DNA from: Pedobacter steynii
GTDB lineage: Bacteria > Bacteroidota > Bacteroidia > Sphingobacteriales > Sphingobacteriaceae
DNA length: 64,000 bases
Direction: 5' to 3'
NCBI RefSeq assembly: GCF_900103665.1
Contig: NZ_FNGY01000010.1
Span: forward strand, 238,975-302,974
Shown here: piece after piece, positions 9,021 to 16,471 of the stretch
Numbering within the stretch: the stretch's first letter is position 1
Layout of the letters: each line of letters begins with the position of its first letter
The notes under the pieces: model-generated
The model's input: the letters and a program-made list of their open reading frames with translations, nothing else
The model's database searches: none
Told to the model about the DNA's origin: nothing
Position numbers and translations under genes: made by a program

Positions 9021-10487
9021 ATGAAAAAGAATAATATATATATAATTCTATCAGTAATATTTGCGGCAACGACGTTAGCCGGCTGCAAAAAATTTTTAGA
9101 GCACCAGCCAGATAATAGGACGACCTTAAATTCACCAGAAAAAGTTGCAGAATTATTAGTTGCTGCCTATCCAAGGGCTAACTATATCCCCTTTACAGAG
9201 GCAATGTCAGATAATGTGGAAGACAAAGGTTCAGCTGAAAATGATCTTTTTAATAGCCGTCCATGGAATTATACCGATCAGAACGACCGAACTTATGATA
9301 CGCCTAACTTCTATTGGAATGGCTGTTATACGGCGATTGCAGCTGCAAATCATGCTCTGGATGCGATCAATAAGGCCGCAGATCAAGCACCATATTCTGC
9401 CAGCAAGGGAGAGGCACTTGTAGCTCGTGCTTACAGTCATTTTATGTTGGTTACCTTGTTTGCAAAACCTTATGACGCAGCCACAGCGGCATCTGATCCG
9501 GGTATTCCTTATGTAACCGAACCGGAAGAGAAGCCAGAAGGCAATTATGAACGTAAGACAGTTGCTTATGTATACGAAATGATCGATAAAGATCTTAAAG
9601 AAGGCCTTCCTTTAATTAAGGATAACAGCTATCGGATACCTAAATATCATTTTACCAAAGCTGCAGCTAATGCATTCGCTACCCGTTTTTACTTGTTCAA
9701 AAAGGATTATCCAAATGTAATCAAATATGCAAACGATGCGTTTCCAACTGCAGCTATAGCCGCAAACCTTAGACCAATTAATACAACTTATCTGGGATTT
9801 GGAAATAATTTCTATGATATCCAGGCATTTTATACAAAATCGGAAGATCCGGGAAATTTACTACTTGCTGAGGCGAATACCATATGGGGAAGAGATTATT
9901 ACAGATACAGATATGGATTGGGAAACAGATTGAGGGGAGAAGTATTAGGCTCTTTAAATCCGCTCGGTGTAGAGCTTTACAGAGTGGTCTTTGGTGCGCA
10001 GCCTGAGGCCTATAACGTGCCAAAATTCAGAGAGCATTTCGTTAAAGAAAGTATCAACGCTAATACTGGAGATGCGTATAATATGATTCCACTATTCTCC
10101 ACTGAGGAAGTCTTGTTTAATAGAGCAGAGGCAAATGTGATGCAAGGTAACTTCCCTGATGCGATTGCCGATCTGAATGTTTATTTATCTAAACGGATCC
10201 GGGCGTATAGTCCTATCACTCATATTTTTACCTTGGATAAAGCTAAAGCTTTTTATACAGGCAAGTCTTCGGAGGCAGCTTTAATCGAGTCTATTCTTGA
10301 CTATAAAAGACAAGAGTATATTCATGAGGGGGTACGTTGGTTAGACTTACTTAGACATAAAAGAGGAGTTACTCACACTTCTTTTGACGGGAAAACAGTG
10401 AACGTTTATCCTGCAACTGATCCGCGGAGGATACTGCAGTTGCCGAAAGAAGCAATTGCTTTGGGACTTAGTGCTAATGCTCGTTAA
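9021..10487 (+). CDS. SusD/RagB-family surface lipoprotein
   Basis: A 488-residue lipoprotein whose signal peptide ends at LAGCKKFLEHQPD, so Cys22 is the lipidated residue. SusD proteins cap the SusC barrel on the cell surface and bind substrate. Family signs are the N-terminal block after the Cys, the TPR-type helices with ALVARAYSHFMLVTLFAKPY near residues 133-152, and the C-terminal IESILDYKRQEYIHEGVRW, then LDLLRHKRG. It lies directly behind susC and 13 nt before the metallohydrolase gene. Confidence 0.95.
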   Translation: MKKNNIYIILSVIFAATTLAGCKKFLEHQPDNRTTLNSPEKVAELLVAAYPRANYIPFTEAMSDNVEDKGSAENDLFNSRPWNYTDQNDRTYDTPNFYWNGCYTAIAAANHALDAINKAADQAPYSASKGEALVARAYSHFMLVTLFAKPYDAATAASDPGIPYVTEPEEKPEGNYERKTVAYVYEMIDKDLKEGLPLIKDNSYRIPKYHFTKAAANAFATRFYLFKKDYPNVIKYANDAFPTAAIAANLRPINTTYLGFGNNFYDIQAFYTKSEDPGNLLLAEANTIWGRDYYRYRYGLGNRLRGEVLGSLNPLGVELYRVVFGAQPEAYNVPKFREHFVKESINANTGDAYNMIPLFSTEEVLFNRAEANVMQGNFPDAIADLNVYLSKRIRAYSPITHIFTLDKAKAFYTGKSSEAALIESILDYKRQEYIHEGVRWLDLLRHKRGVTHTSFDGKTVNVYPATDPRRILQLPKEAIALGLSANAR

Positions 10488-10500
10488 TTGTTTTGATTAA

Positions 10501-11862
10501 ATGAAAAATATTATGAAAAATATAAAGAAAATAGCCTTTTGTTTAGGCTTGGTTTTGCTCATAGGCTCCTGCAAGAAGAGTGAGGATTTGAGTAAGGCTG
10601 TTGTTGGGTTAGGTGGTGATAAATGGGAGAAAGGGACAATTGATAAATATATTGCAGACAACTTTACAGGACCATATAATATTGAAGTAAAATATAAATG
10701 GGATCGTTCGGAATTTAATCTTACGAAGGACATTGTTCCTATTAAAGAAGAAATGGTTATTCCTGCGATGGATGCAGTAAAAAGGATTTGGATTGAACCA
10801 TATGTGGATATTGCGGGTGAAACTTTTATTAAAAAATATTCGCATAAACAATTTGTTCTGGCGGGTAGTGCGGAATACAATTCCAACGGAACGATCACTT
10901 TAGGAACCGCAGAAGGTGGTCGTAAAGTCGTGTTGTTTGTATTGAATCAGTTTGATAAAAATAATGCTCCTGAAATTAAAAGGATGTTGAAAACCATCCA
11001 CCATGAGTACGGACACATCCTCAATCAGAACATTATGTTTACTCCAGACTATGCCAAAATAACCCCTGCGGATTATACGGCTACCTGGTTTAATTTCACA
11101 GATGACGTTGCCTATCCTTTAGGATTTATAACCAGTTATGCCAGAGCAGCGCCAGGAGAAGATTTTGTAGAAATGGTTGCTGTAATGCTGACCAATGGTA
11201 AACTAGGTTATGAGGCTATTGTAAGGGCTCAAACAGTAGCAGCACAGGCAAAACTTAGAGCTAAAGAAGCTATCGTAGTGAATTATTACAAACAATCATG
11301 GGGTATTGACTTCTATCGTTTGAGAGACAGAACGCAATATGCCATAAATAACTACTCTACACCTGCTCTTTTGACTACTTATCTTGGTTTTAATAAGCCG
11401 TTTACAAATATTAATATCAATCCGGCGAATACTCCGGGCATGTCTGCTGATTATATTGCAGCTGTGGAAGCAGTTAAAGCGCGGTTCATTTCAGACTTAG
11501 GTGGATCAGATGTTTTAGATGATATTTCCTTGCATTTTGGAGGAATAGCCGGAACAAGTGCTACAAAAGCAGTCCTGAGACTGACAACTCATGATGGTGC
11601 GGGTGGACCATATCTTTCAGATTTTGTTTTTAATGTTACGACTAACGCAACGACCGGACGGATCGCTTTCACAACAATGGATACTCCTTTGCCAACCAGC
11701 AACGCCGGGTTTTATGCTCCTTATGTTACAGCATTAACAAATTATTTTGTCAATACGGCATTTAATTCTGGAAATTTTTATAGCGCTGATAAAAAGACAG
11801 AGTATGGTGGGCTTACAAAGGTAGCTAACAGCAGCTCATTCACATTTGGCTTAGTTAATTAA
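10501..11862 (+). CDS. Substrate import-associated zinc metallohydrolase lipoprotein
   Basis: A 453-residue lipoprotein with a lipobox ending at Cys24 (LLIGSC). The zinc-binding motif HEYGH is at residues 168-172, and a downstream GEDFVEMVAVM block supplies a likely third ligand Glu. This matches the HExxH lipoproteins encoded next to SusC/SusD pairs (putative zinc-binding metallopeptidase family, Peptidase_Mx1-like). It probably cleaves a peptide or amide bond in the incoming substrate at the cell surface or in the periplasm. The real activity is unknown. A second in-frame ATG is at 10513. The neighbouring DUF4302 gene is its usual partner. Confidence 0.88.
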   Translation: MKNIMKNIKKIAFCLGLVLLIGSCKKSEDLSKAVVGLGGDKWEKGTIDKYIADNFTGPYNIEVKYKWDRSEFNLTKDIVPIKEEMVIPAMDAVKRIWIEPYVDIAGETFIKKYSHKQFVLAGSAEYNSNGTITLGTAEGGRKVVLFVLNQFDKNNAPEIKRMLKTIHHEYGHILNQNIMFTPDYAKITPADYTATWFNFTDDVAYPLGFITSYARAAPGEDFVEMVAVMLTNGKLGYEAIVRAQTVAAQAKLRAKEAIVVNYYKQSWGIDFYRLRDRTQYAINNYSTPALLTTYLGFNKPFTNININPANTPGMSADYIAAVEAVKARFISDLGGSDVLDDISLHFGGIAGTSATKAVLRLTTHDGAGGPYLSDFVFNVTTNATTGRIAFTTMDTPLPTSNAGFYAPYVTALTNYFVNTAFNSGNFYSADKKTEYGGLTKVANSSSFTFGLVN

Positions 11863-11884
11863 CAAGGATTAAAGAAAGAAAATT

Positions 11885-13174
11885 ATGAAAAGATATATAT
11901 ATGGCTTGCTACTATTAATAGCCTTTGCGGGGTGTAGCAAAAGTGAATTTGAGCCTAAATTGGGGAACCCCGATGAACGCTTAAGCGAACAGTCCAAGGC
12001 TTATCAGGCGCAATTAACCGGCGCTGCGTTTGGCTGGAAAGGGTTTTTGGCGACAAATGGAGAAGAGGTATACACCTTTACGCTGAAGTTTGATGATAAA
12101 AACAGAACGACTATGACGGCAGATATTAATGCTGCGACCGTTGCAGCTAAAGAAAGTTCTTATCGGTTAAAATCTATGCAAAGGCCAACGCTTTTATTTG
12201 ACACCTATTCTTATTTGCATGTCCTTCAAGATCCTGATCCTGGGGTTAGCGGTGGGGGAGCTGGGCAGGGCAGGCTTTCAGATTTTGAGTTTGCTTTTGT
12301 ATCTGCTTCTGCAGATACTATAAAACTTGAAGGTACATTTAATAAAAGTCAATTGCTCCTGGTGCGTTCCAAATCTCAGGCCGAAACAGATCAGACATTA
12401 GCTGCAGCAACTGCTGTTGCTTCAACAATAAACAAAATCAGAACTTATTTTAAGAGACTTGCTTTTGATGGTGTTGAATATGAAGTCAATATTGATGCCT
12501 CTTCTAAGAGCTTTGCTGTAACAAGTTTTACCGGCGGTGTACCTACTGTACAAAGTTCATTGTATTATGTAGATGGCTTGAACATGGTATTTCTAAAACC
12601 GATTGTTTTAGGAAGCACCACATTGGCCGGTCTTTCTGGCATTAGTTATGATGCCGCAGGCAGCGTGGTGAACGCTACAGCAGGCGGTAAACCAGCAGTG
12701 ATCAAGGAAGCCATTGCTCCAATCTCTTATAATAAAAGCGTAGCAGCCACTTTCGCCAGTTTTGTAGGTAAACAATGGAGATCGACCAATGCATTTACTA
12801 AAGATGGAGTTGCTGATTATCTGGGTGTTAAATCTATTCCTGGTTATCAGTTCTTTATTTATTGGGCGAATACAAACGCTTTAGGTGCGCCTAACAGAGA
12901 TCTTATTGGTTTTGTTCGTGCTAATATCGATTACTATGGTGGATTTACATTACCTAAACCAGAAGTGAACAATGGTATTATGAAGTATGTTCAGGTTGGA
13001 AATACGGCTGGTATAAACGGAGCTCCATATAACGTTGCTCCAAATAATACAAAAGCTGCAAGTACGATGGCTAACCTTAAATTACCAGACGGTTTTTACG
13101 TGATACAACCGAGAGCCGGAGTTTACGATTTTGTCAGCGTGGCTGATGCCAGGATTTGGATTCAGTTCCAGTAA
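11885..13174 (+). CDS. DUF4302 domain lipoprotein
   Basis: A 429-residue lipoprotein (lipobox FAGC, Cys17). The sequence after the Cys, with ERLSEQSKAYQAQLTGAAFG, the ATNGEEVYTFTLKFDD block and GRLSDFEFAF, resembles DUF4302 (PF14135), a family found in SusCD loci beside HExxH lipoproteins. No catalytic motif is visible, so a surface binding or structural role is the best guess. A Gly-rich loop (residues 122-129, SGGGAGQG) is in the middle of the N-terminal half. It is the last gene of the locus; a terminator follows 42 nt after the stop. Confidence 0.8.
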   Translation: MKRYIYGLLLLIAFAGCSKSEFEPKLGNPDERLSEQSKAYQAQLTGAAFGWKGFLATNGEEVYTFTLKFDDKNRTTMTADINAATVAAKESSYRLKSMQRPTLLFDTYSYLHVLQDPDPGVSGGGAGQGRLSDFEFAFVSASADTIKLEGTFNKSQLLLVRSKSQAETDQTLAAATAVASTINKIRTYFKRLAFDGVEYEVNIDASSKSFAVTSFTGGVPTVQSSLYYVDGLNMVFLKPIVLGSTTLAGLSGISYDAAGSVVNATAGGKPAVIKEAIAPISYNKSVAATFASFVGKQWRSTNAFTKDGVADYLGVKSIPGYQFFIYWANTNALGAPNRDLIGFVRANIDYYGGFTLPKPEVNNGIMKYVQVGNTAGINGAPYNVAPNNTKAASTMANLKLPDGFYVIQPRAGVYDFVSVADARIWIQFQ

Positions 13175-13216
13175 GGAGTTATATAAATAATTTCTAACGC
13201 TCCCCCCCCTCTAGTT

Positions 13217-13250
13217 AAGGCCGGCAGACTTAGGTTTTCCGGCCTTTTTT
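13217..13250 (+). terminator. Intrinsic terminator of uptake locus 1
   Basis: AAGGCCGG (13217-13224) pairs with CCGGCCTT (13239-13246), with a 14-base loop, and the 3' arm runs into six T residues. It ends the operon that starts at the sigma or fecR gene. Confidence 0.88.
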
Positions 13251-13300
13251 ATGTGATATTTTTTACAATACCACATCGCATATCTCTAATCTTCTTTCCT

Positions 13301-13308
13301 TATATTTG
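13301..13308 (+). promoter_or_regulatory. Candidate Bacteroidota -7 promoter box, possible leaderless start
   Basis: TATATTTG matches the Bacteroidota -7 consensus TAnnTTTG and lies exactly 4 nt before the ATG at 13313, just downstream of a terminator, where a new promoter is needed. A good -33 TTG is not evident. If real, the transcript would start at or next to the start codon. Confidence 0.5.
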
Positions 13309-13312
13309 CAGG

Positions 13313-13573
13313 ATGAAAAAGATAGCTTTTGTCTTCCTTTTTATGGTGTTATTGGTTACTTCCAATATGCCATCTGCCAGTGCCCAGTGTGCCATGTGTA
13401 CCGTTAGTGCTGAGCAAAGTGTAAAAAATGGAAATACACAAGGAAAAGGGCTGAATACAGGCATTATCTACCTGTTGGCCATTCCTTATCTGTTAATTAC
13501 GGGGATGGGGATTTTGTGGTATGTAAAGTTCCGTAAGAAAAATACGGACCAGGTATTTAATATCTCGGAATAA
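13313..13573 (+). CDS. Small secreted/membrane protein with CAMC motif, unknown function
   Basis: An 86-residue protein with a cleavable-looking signal (residues 1-25, ending SASAQ), a CAMC motif immediately after it, a short polar part, and one membrane segment near 50-70 (IIYLLAIPYLLITGMGILWY) followed by a basic tail. The frame extends upstream to 13253, but the ATG at 13313 starts a proper signal peptide and has a -7 box 4 nt before it. I do not recognise a named family. The Cys pair next to the cleavage site could bind a metal or form a disulfide. DUF983 follows 44 nt later. Confidence 0.72.
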   Translation: MKKIAFVFLFMVLLVTSNMPSASAQCAMCTVSAEQSVKNGNTQGKGLNTGIIYLLAIPYLLITGMGILWYVKFRKKNTDQVFNISE

Positions 13574-13617
13574 GTTTCAATTCACCCTTCCTGCTTCTTC
13601 GCGGGTTTTTGACAGAT

Positions 13618-14016
13618 ATGGAAAGAACATCTAAGTTGTATGCACTTGTGCATGGGAAATGCCCACAGTGTCGCAGGGGCGATATCTTTACCGGAAGTCT
13701 CTATGGGTTTAACCTACAGCGAACGAACACCGTTTGCAGTCATTGTGCATTTCGCTTTGAGATCGAACCGGGTTATTTTTATGCGGCGATGTATGTTAGC
13801 TATGCGATGAACTGTGCAGAGATGATCTCTCTCGGTGTCGCTGCTTATATCCTATCGGGAGGTTGGCTGGAATTTGAATCTTTTTGGTTATACATCACTG
13901 TCATCTTTTCAGGATGTTTAATTTTGGCCCCTTTTAACTATCGCTATTCCCGTGTGATTTTATTACATTGGCTAACACCAAAAGTTAAGTATAACGCCTA
14001 TTACGATAAGCCATGA
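13618..14016 (+). CDS. DUF983 family membrane protein with zinc-ribbon N-terminus
   Basis: A 132-residue protein. Residues 13-40 hold two Cys pairs, CPQC and CSHC, spaced like a zinc ribbon, followed by the DUF983 block EPGYFYAAMYVSYAMN and two membrane segments. An upstream in-frame TTG at 13609 is possible, but ATG 13618 matches the family start. Function is unknown; DUF983 genes often lie near oxidase or envelope genes. The stop overlaps the next ATG by 4 bp, so translation is coupled to the DUF2461 gene. Confidence 0.85.
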   Translation: MERTSKLYALVHGKCPQCRRGDIFTGSLYGFNLQRTNTVCSHCAFRFEIEPGYFYAAMYVSYAMNCAEMISLGVAAYILSGGWLEFESFWLYITVIFSGCLILAPFNYRYSRVILLHWLTPKVKYNAYYDKP

Positions 14017-14675
14017 TTAAATCAGAAACACTCGCTTTTATAACCGACGTAGCTCAAAATAATACCCGCGAATGGTTTGCGGAAAATAAAGCCAGATACG
14101 AAACTGCAAAGGATGATGTATTGGCTTTTGTGGATCAGCTCATCCCTAAACTTGCTGCTTCGGACCCTGAATTTTCTATAGATACACCGGCAAAAAAATG
14201 TTTACTTCGCATTTACAGGGATGTGCGGTTTAGTAAGAACAAAGATCCCTACAAAAACAATTACGGAATTTCGTTTAACGTGAAGGGAAAAGGAATCCCT
14301 GATCCAGGTTATTATCTTCACATCCAGCCCGGACAATGCTTTTTTGGTGCAGGCTTCTGGATGCCCGAAGCTCCTGTCCTTAAAAAGATCAGAGAAGAGA
14401 TTGATTACAATACTTCCGAATTTTTGGACATCATTAATGCTAAAAGCTTCAAAAATACGTTTACCCTGAGTCAGGATGATAAACTGAAAAACGCCCCTAA
14501 AGGATATGAAGTTGATCATCCTCAGATAGAACTTTTAAAATTAAAAAGCTTTATTGCTGTTTGTCCTTTAAAAGATGAAGACTTTTTGAAACCCGGAATT
14601 GTTGACCAGTTGAAAATTGCTTTTGAAAGTGTCTATCCCTTTATATTATTTTTGAGAAATGCCGTAGCGCAATAG
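14013..14675 (+). CDS. DUF2461 family protein
   Basis: A 220-residue soluble protein without signal peptide. Diagnostic pieces are NNTREWFAENKARYE near residues 16-30, the YRDVRFSKNKDPYKNN block near 68-83, and HIQPGQCFFGAGFWMP near 103-118. These are the conserved parts of DUF2461 (TIGR02453 type), found widely in Bacteroidota and actinobacteria; the biochemical role is unknown. It overlaps DUF983 by 4 bp and is followed after 2 nt by the OmpA-like gene, so the three form one transcription unit. Confidence 0.88.
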   Translation: MIKSETLAFITDVAQNNTREWFAENKARYETAKDDVLAFVDQLIPKLAASDPEFSIDTPAKKCLLRIYRDVRFSKNKDPYKNNYGISFNVKGKGIPDPGYYLHIQPGQCFFGAGFWMPEAPVLKKIREEIDYNTSEFLDIINAKSFKNTFTLSQDDKLKNAPKGYEVDHPQIELLKLKSFIAVCPLKDEDFLKPGIVDQLKIAFESVYPFILFLRNAVAQ

Positions 14676-14677
14676 TT

Positions 14678-15523
14678 ATGATGAAAAAAACCGCTTTATT
14701 TTTATTTGCCGGATTACTGGCAACCGCCTTCAGTGCCTGTGTTGTTTTGTCTCCAAAAAAGTATAAGGCTTTACTGGCAAAACAGGATTCGTTGAGTTCC
14801 GGGCTGGAGCAGGCACACCTTAAAGGAGAATACCTGGAAGGGTTGATTGCGAGATTGAAAAAGGACACAACAGGTTTAAGCGCGACTTTAAACGACCTGA
14901 GAGGAAAGTATTCTGAAATGGATGGAAACTATGCCAAGCTAAAGGATAATAGCTCTACGGAGATTAGTAAGCTTTCTCAGGACCTTAAAAAGAGAGAGCA
15001 ACGGTTAAAAGAAGTAGAAGAGGTCTTGCGTAAGCGGGATGAGGCCACCAATCAGTTGAAGGAAAAGCTACAGCAGGCCTTGCTTGGTTTTACCAAGAGT
15101 GGCTTGACGGTAGAAATAAAAAATGGAAAAGTATATGTATCCCTTATGGATAAGCTGCTATTTCCTTCTGGTAGTATCATTATCGACGAAAAAGGAAAGC
15201 TGGCACTTGCCCAGTTAGCGGGTGTTTTGAAGGAACAACCTGAAATCAATATTGCGGTAGAAGGGCATACAGATTCACAGAAGATTACCAACCTTGGACA
15301 GATTAAAGACAATTGGGACCTGAGTGTGTTGAGATCGACTTCAGTAGTTCGATACCTGACAGAGGTGACCAAAGTAGAAGGTGTACGTATGACTGCAACG
15401 GGTAAAGGCGAATTTCAACCTCTGGCACCAAATACAGGTGCTGATGGCAGAAGCAAAAACAGAAGAATCGAAATTGTGCTTTCGCCTAAACTGGATGAAT
15501 TGTACAATTTGATCAAACAATAA
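14678..15523 (+). CDS. OmpA-family lipoprotein with coiled coil
   Basis: A 281-residue lipoprotein. The signal ends at AFSAC (Cys20). Residues about 40-130 are a charged, heptad-like coiled coil, and residues about 155-275 form an OmpA C-terminal peptidoglycan-binding domain with EGHTDSQK and the NRRIEIVLSP end block. It probably links the outer membrane to peptidoglycan. It starts 2 nt after the DUF2461 gene and is followed by a bidirectional terminator. Confidence 0.9.
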   Translation: MMKKTALFLFAGLLATAFSACVVLSPKKYKALLAKQDSLSSGLEQAHLKGEYLEGLIARLKKDTTGLSATLNDLRGKYSEMDGNYAKLKDNSSTEISKLSQDLKKREQRLKEVEEVLRKRDEATNQLKEKLQQALLGFTKSGLTVEIKNGKVYVSLMDKLLFPSGSIIIDEKGKLALAQLAGVLKEQPEINIAVEGHTDSQKITNLGQIKDNWDLSVLRSTSVVRYLTEVTKVEGVRMTATGKGEFQPLAPNTGADGRSKNRRIEIVLSPKLDELYNLIKQ

Positions 15524-15535
15524 TTTTTATAGTAT

Positions 15536-15574
15536 CAAAAAGGCGTTCTGATATTTTTCAGAACGCCTTTTTTT
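15536..15574. terminator. Bidirectional intrinsic terminator between ompA-like gene and rfbC
   Basis: AGGCGTTCTG (15541-15550) pairs perfectly with CAGAACGCCT (15559-15568) around an 8-base loop. A-run on the left and T-run on the right make it work for both convergent transcripts. Confidence 0.9.
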
Positions 15575-15589
15575 GTCTTATATCAGCGA

Positions 15590-16144
15590 TTAAAAAGGGC
15601 TGTTGAAGTCTTTAAAAGCAGGAAGCACCTGGTCTTTATCAGAAAGGATAAACTCATTTTCAGGAATAACTTTACTCCATTGAATGTTCAGGTCCGCATC
15701 GTTCCAGATCACTCCGATTTCTGAGTCTTTATCGTAGTAGTTGCTTACTTTATAGGTGAAAATGGTTTCATCTTCCAGTGTTAAAAAACCATGTACAAAT
15801 CCTGGTGGAACCCAAAGCTGTCTGTGGTTTTCTCCGCTAAGTTCAATATCGTAGTGACTGCCATAGGTCGGAGATCCTTTTCTAACATCAACGACTACGT
15901 CCATCACTTTCCCTTGGATCACTCTGACCAGTTTGCCCTGATCAAAGGGGGCTTTTTGTGCATGTAAGCCTCGTAAGGCTCCTTTCTGTGAAAAAGATTG
16001 ATTGTCCTGAACGAAGTTGACATTGATGCCTGCCTCTGCCAGTGTTTTCGCATTGAAACTTTCGTAAAAATAGCCGCGGTTGTCTTTCCACACTTTCGGC
16101 TCTATGATCAGTAGGCCTTCAATGGGTGTTTTTATAATATTCAT
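15590..16144 (-). CDS. rfbC: dTDP-4-dehydrorhamnose 3,5-epimerase
   Basis: A 184-residue cupin-fold enzyme that epimerises dTDP-4-keto-6-deoxyglucose in dTDP-L-rhamnose synthesis. Visible signatures are the N-terminal block EPKVWKDNRGYFYESFN, the active-site region ALRGLHAQ (usually RGLHFQ, with the catalytic His) near residues 56-63, and the WVPPGFVHGFLTLED block near 111-125. Length is normal for RfbC. The other rfb genes (A, B, D) are not in the window. It starts 8 nt after the DUF4286 stop, so it is probably co-transcribed with that gene. Confidence 0.95.
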   Translation of the reverse strand: MNIIKTPIEGLLIIEPKVWKDNRGYFYESFNAKTLAEAGINVNFVQDNQSFSQKGALRGLHAQKAPFDQGKLVRVIQGKVMDVVVDVRKGSPTYGSHYDIELSGENHRQLWVPPGFVHGFLTLEDETIFTYKVSNYYDKDSEIGVIWNDADLNIQWSKVIPENEFILSDKDQVLPAFKDFNSPF

Positions 16145-16152
16145 ATTAGGGA

Positions 16153-16455
16153 TTAGATTACGTATTCCATTAGCGTGCGAAAGGAAACCACCTGGTTTTC
16201 AAAATTCGCCGCAACTTCAGCCTGAAAGGCTGGAGCATAAATTTCCTGATAATCCAGGTAATCCGCCATGTTTTCCACTGCATATTGGGCACAATAGGTA
16301 ACCCCTTCATTTGGAGAATCCACTACTTTAAGCAGACGATGGGAAATAAATTTTCCCGTAGACATTACAGTTGGAATGTGGGACTCCTGCATCCACTGCA
16401 ACCAACGGTCGGCAGCGGCATCTTCAATTATTGAAGTAACATTGTATAATAACAT
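16153..16455 (-). CDS. DUF4286 family protein
   Basis: A 100-residue protein beginning MLLYNVTSIIEDAAADRW. The motif WLQWMQESHIPTVMSTGKF and the following cysteine-containing block (VTYCAQYAVENMADY) fit DUF4286, a small ferredoxin-like-fold family of Bacteroidota with unknown function. The frame runs upstream to 16551 but that part lies inside the end of the TPR gene; ATG 16455 fits the family start and has a TATCTTTG box 4 nt upstream. It lies between the TPR gene (16 nt) and rfbC (8 nt). Confidence 0.82.
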   Translation of the reverse strand: MLLYNVTSIIEDAAADRWLQWMQESHIPTVMSTGKFISHRLLKVVDSPNEGVTYCAQYAVENMADYLDYQEIYAPAFQAEVAANFENQVVSFRTLMEYVI

Positions 16456-16459
16456 AGGG

Positions 16460-16467
16460 CAAAGATA
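16460..16467 (-). promoter_or_regulatory. Candidate -7 promoter box 4 nt before DUF4286 start
   Basis: On the minus strand the bases read TATCTTTG, matching TAnnTTTG, followed by 4 nt and the ATG at 16455. No convincing -33 element at 19-20 bp. The gene may also be read from the upstream TPR gene. Confidence 0.4.
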
Positions 16468-16471
16468 GGAA

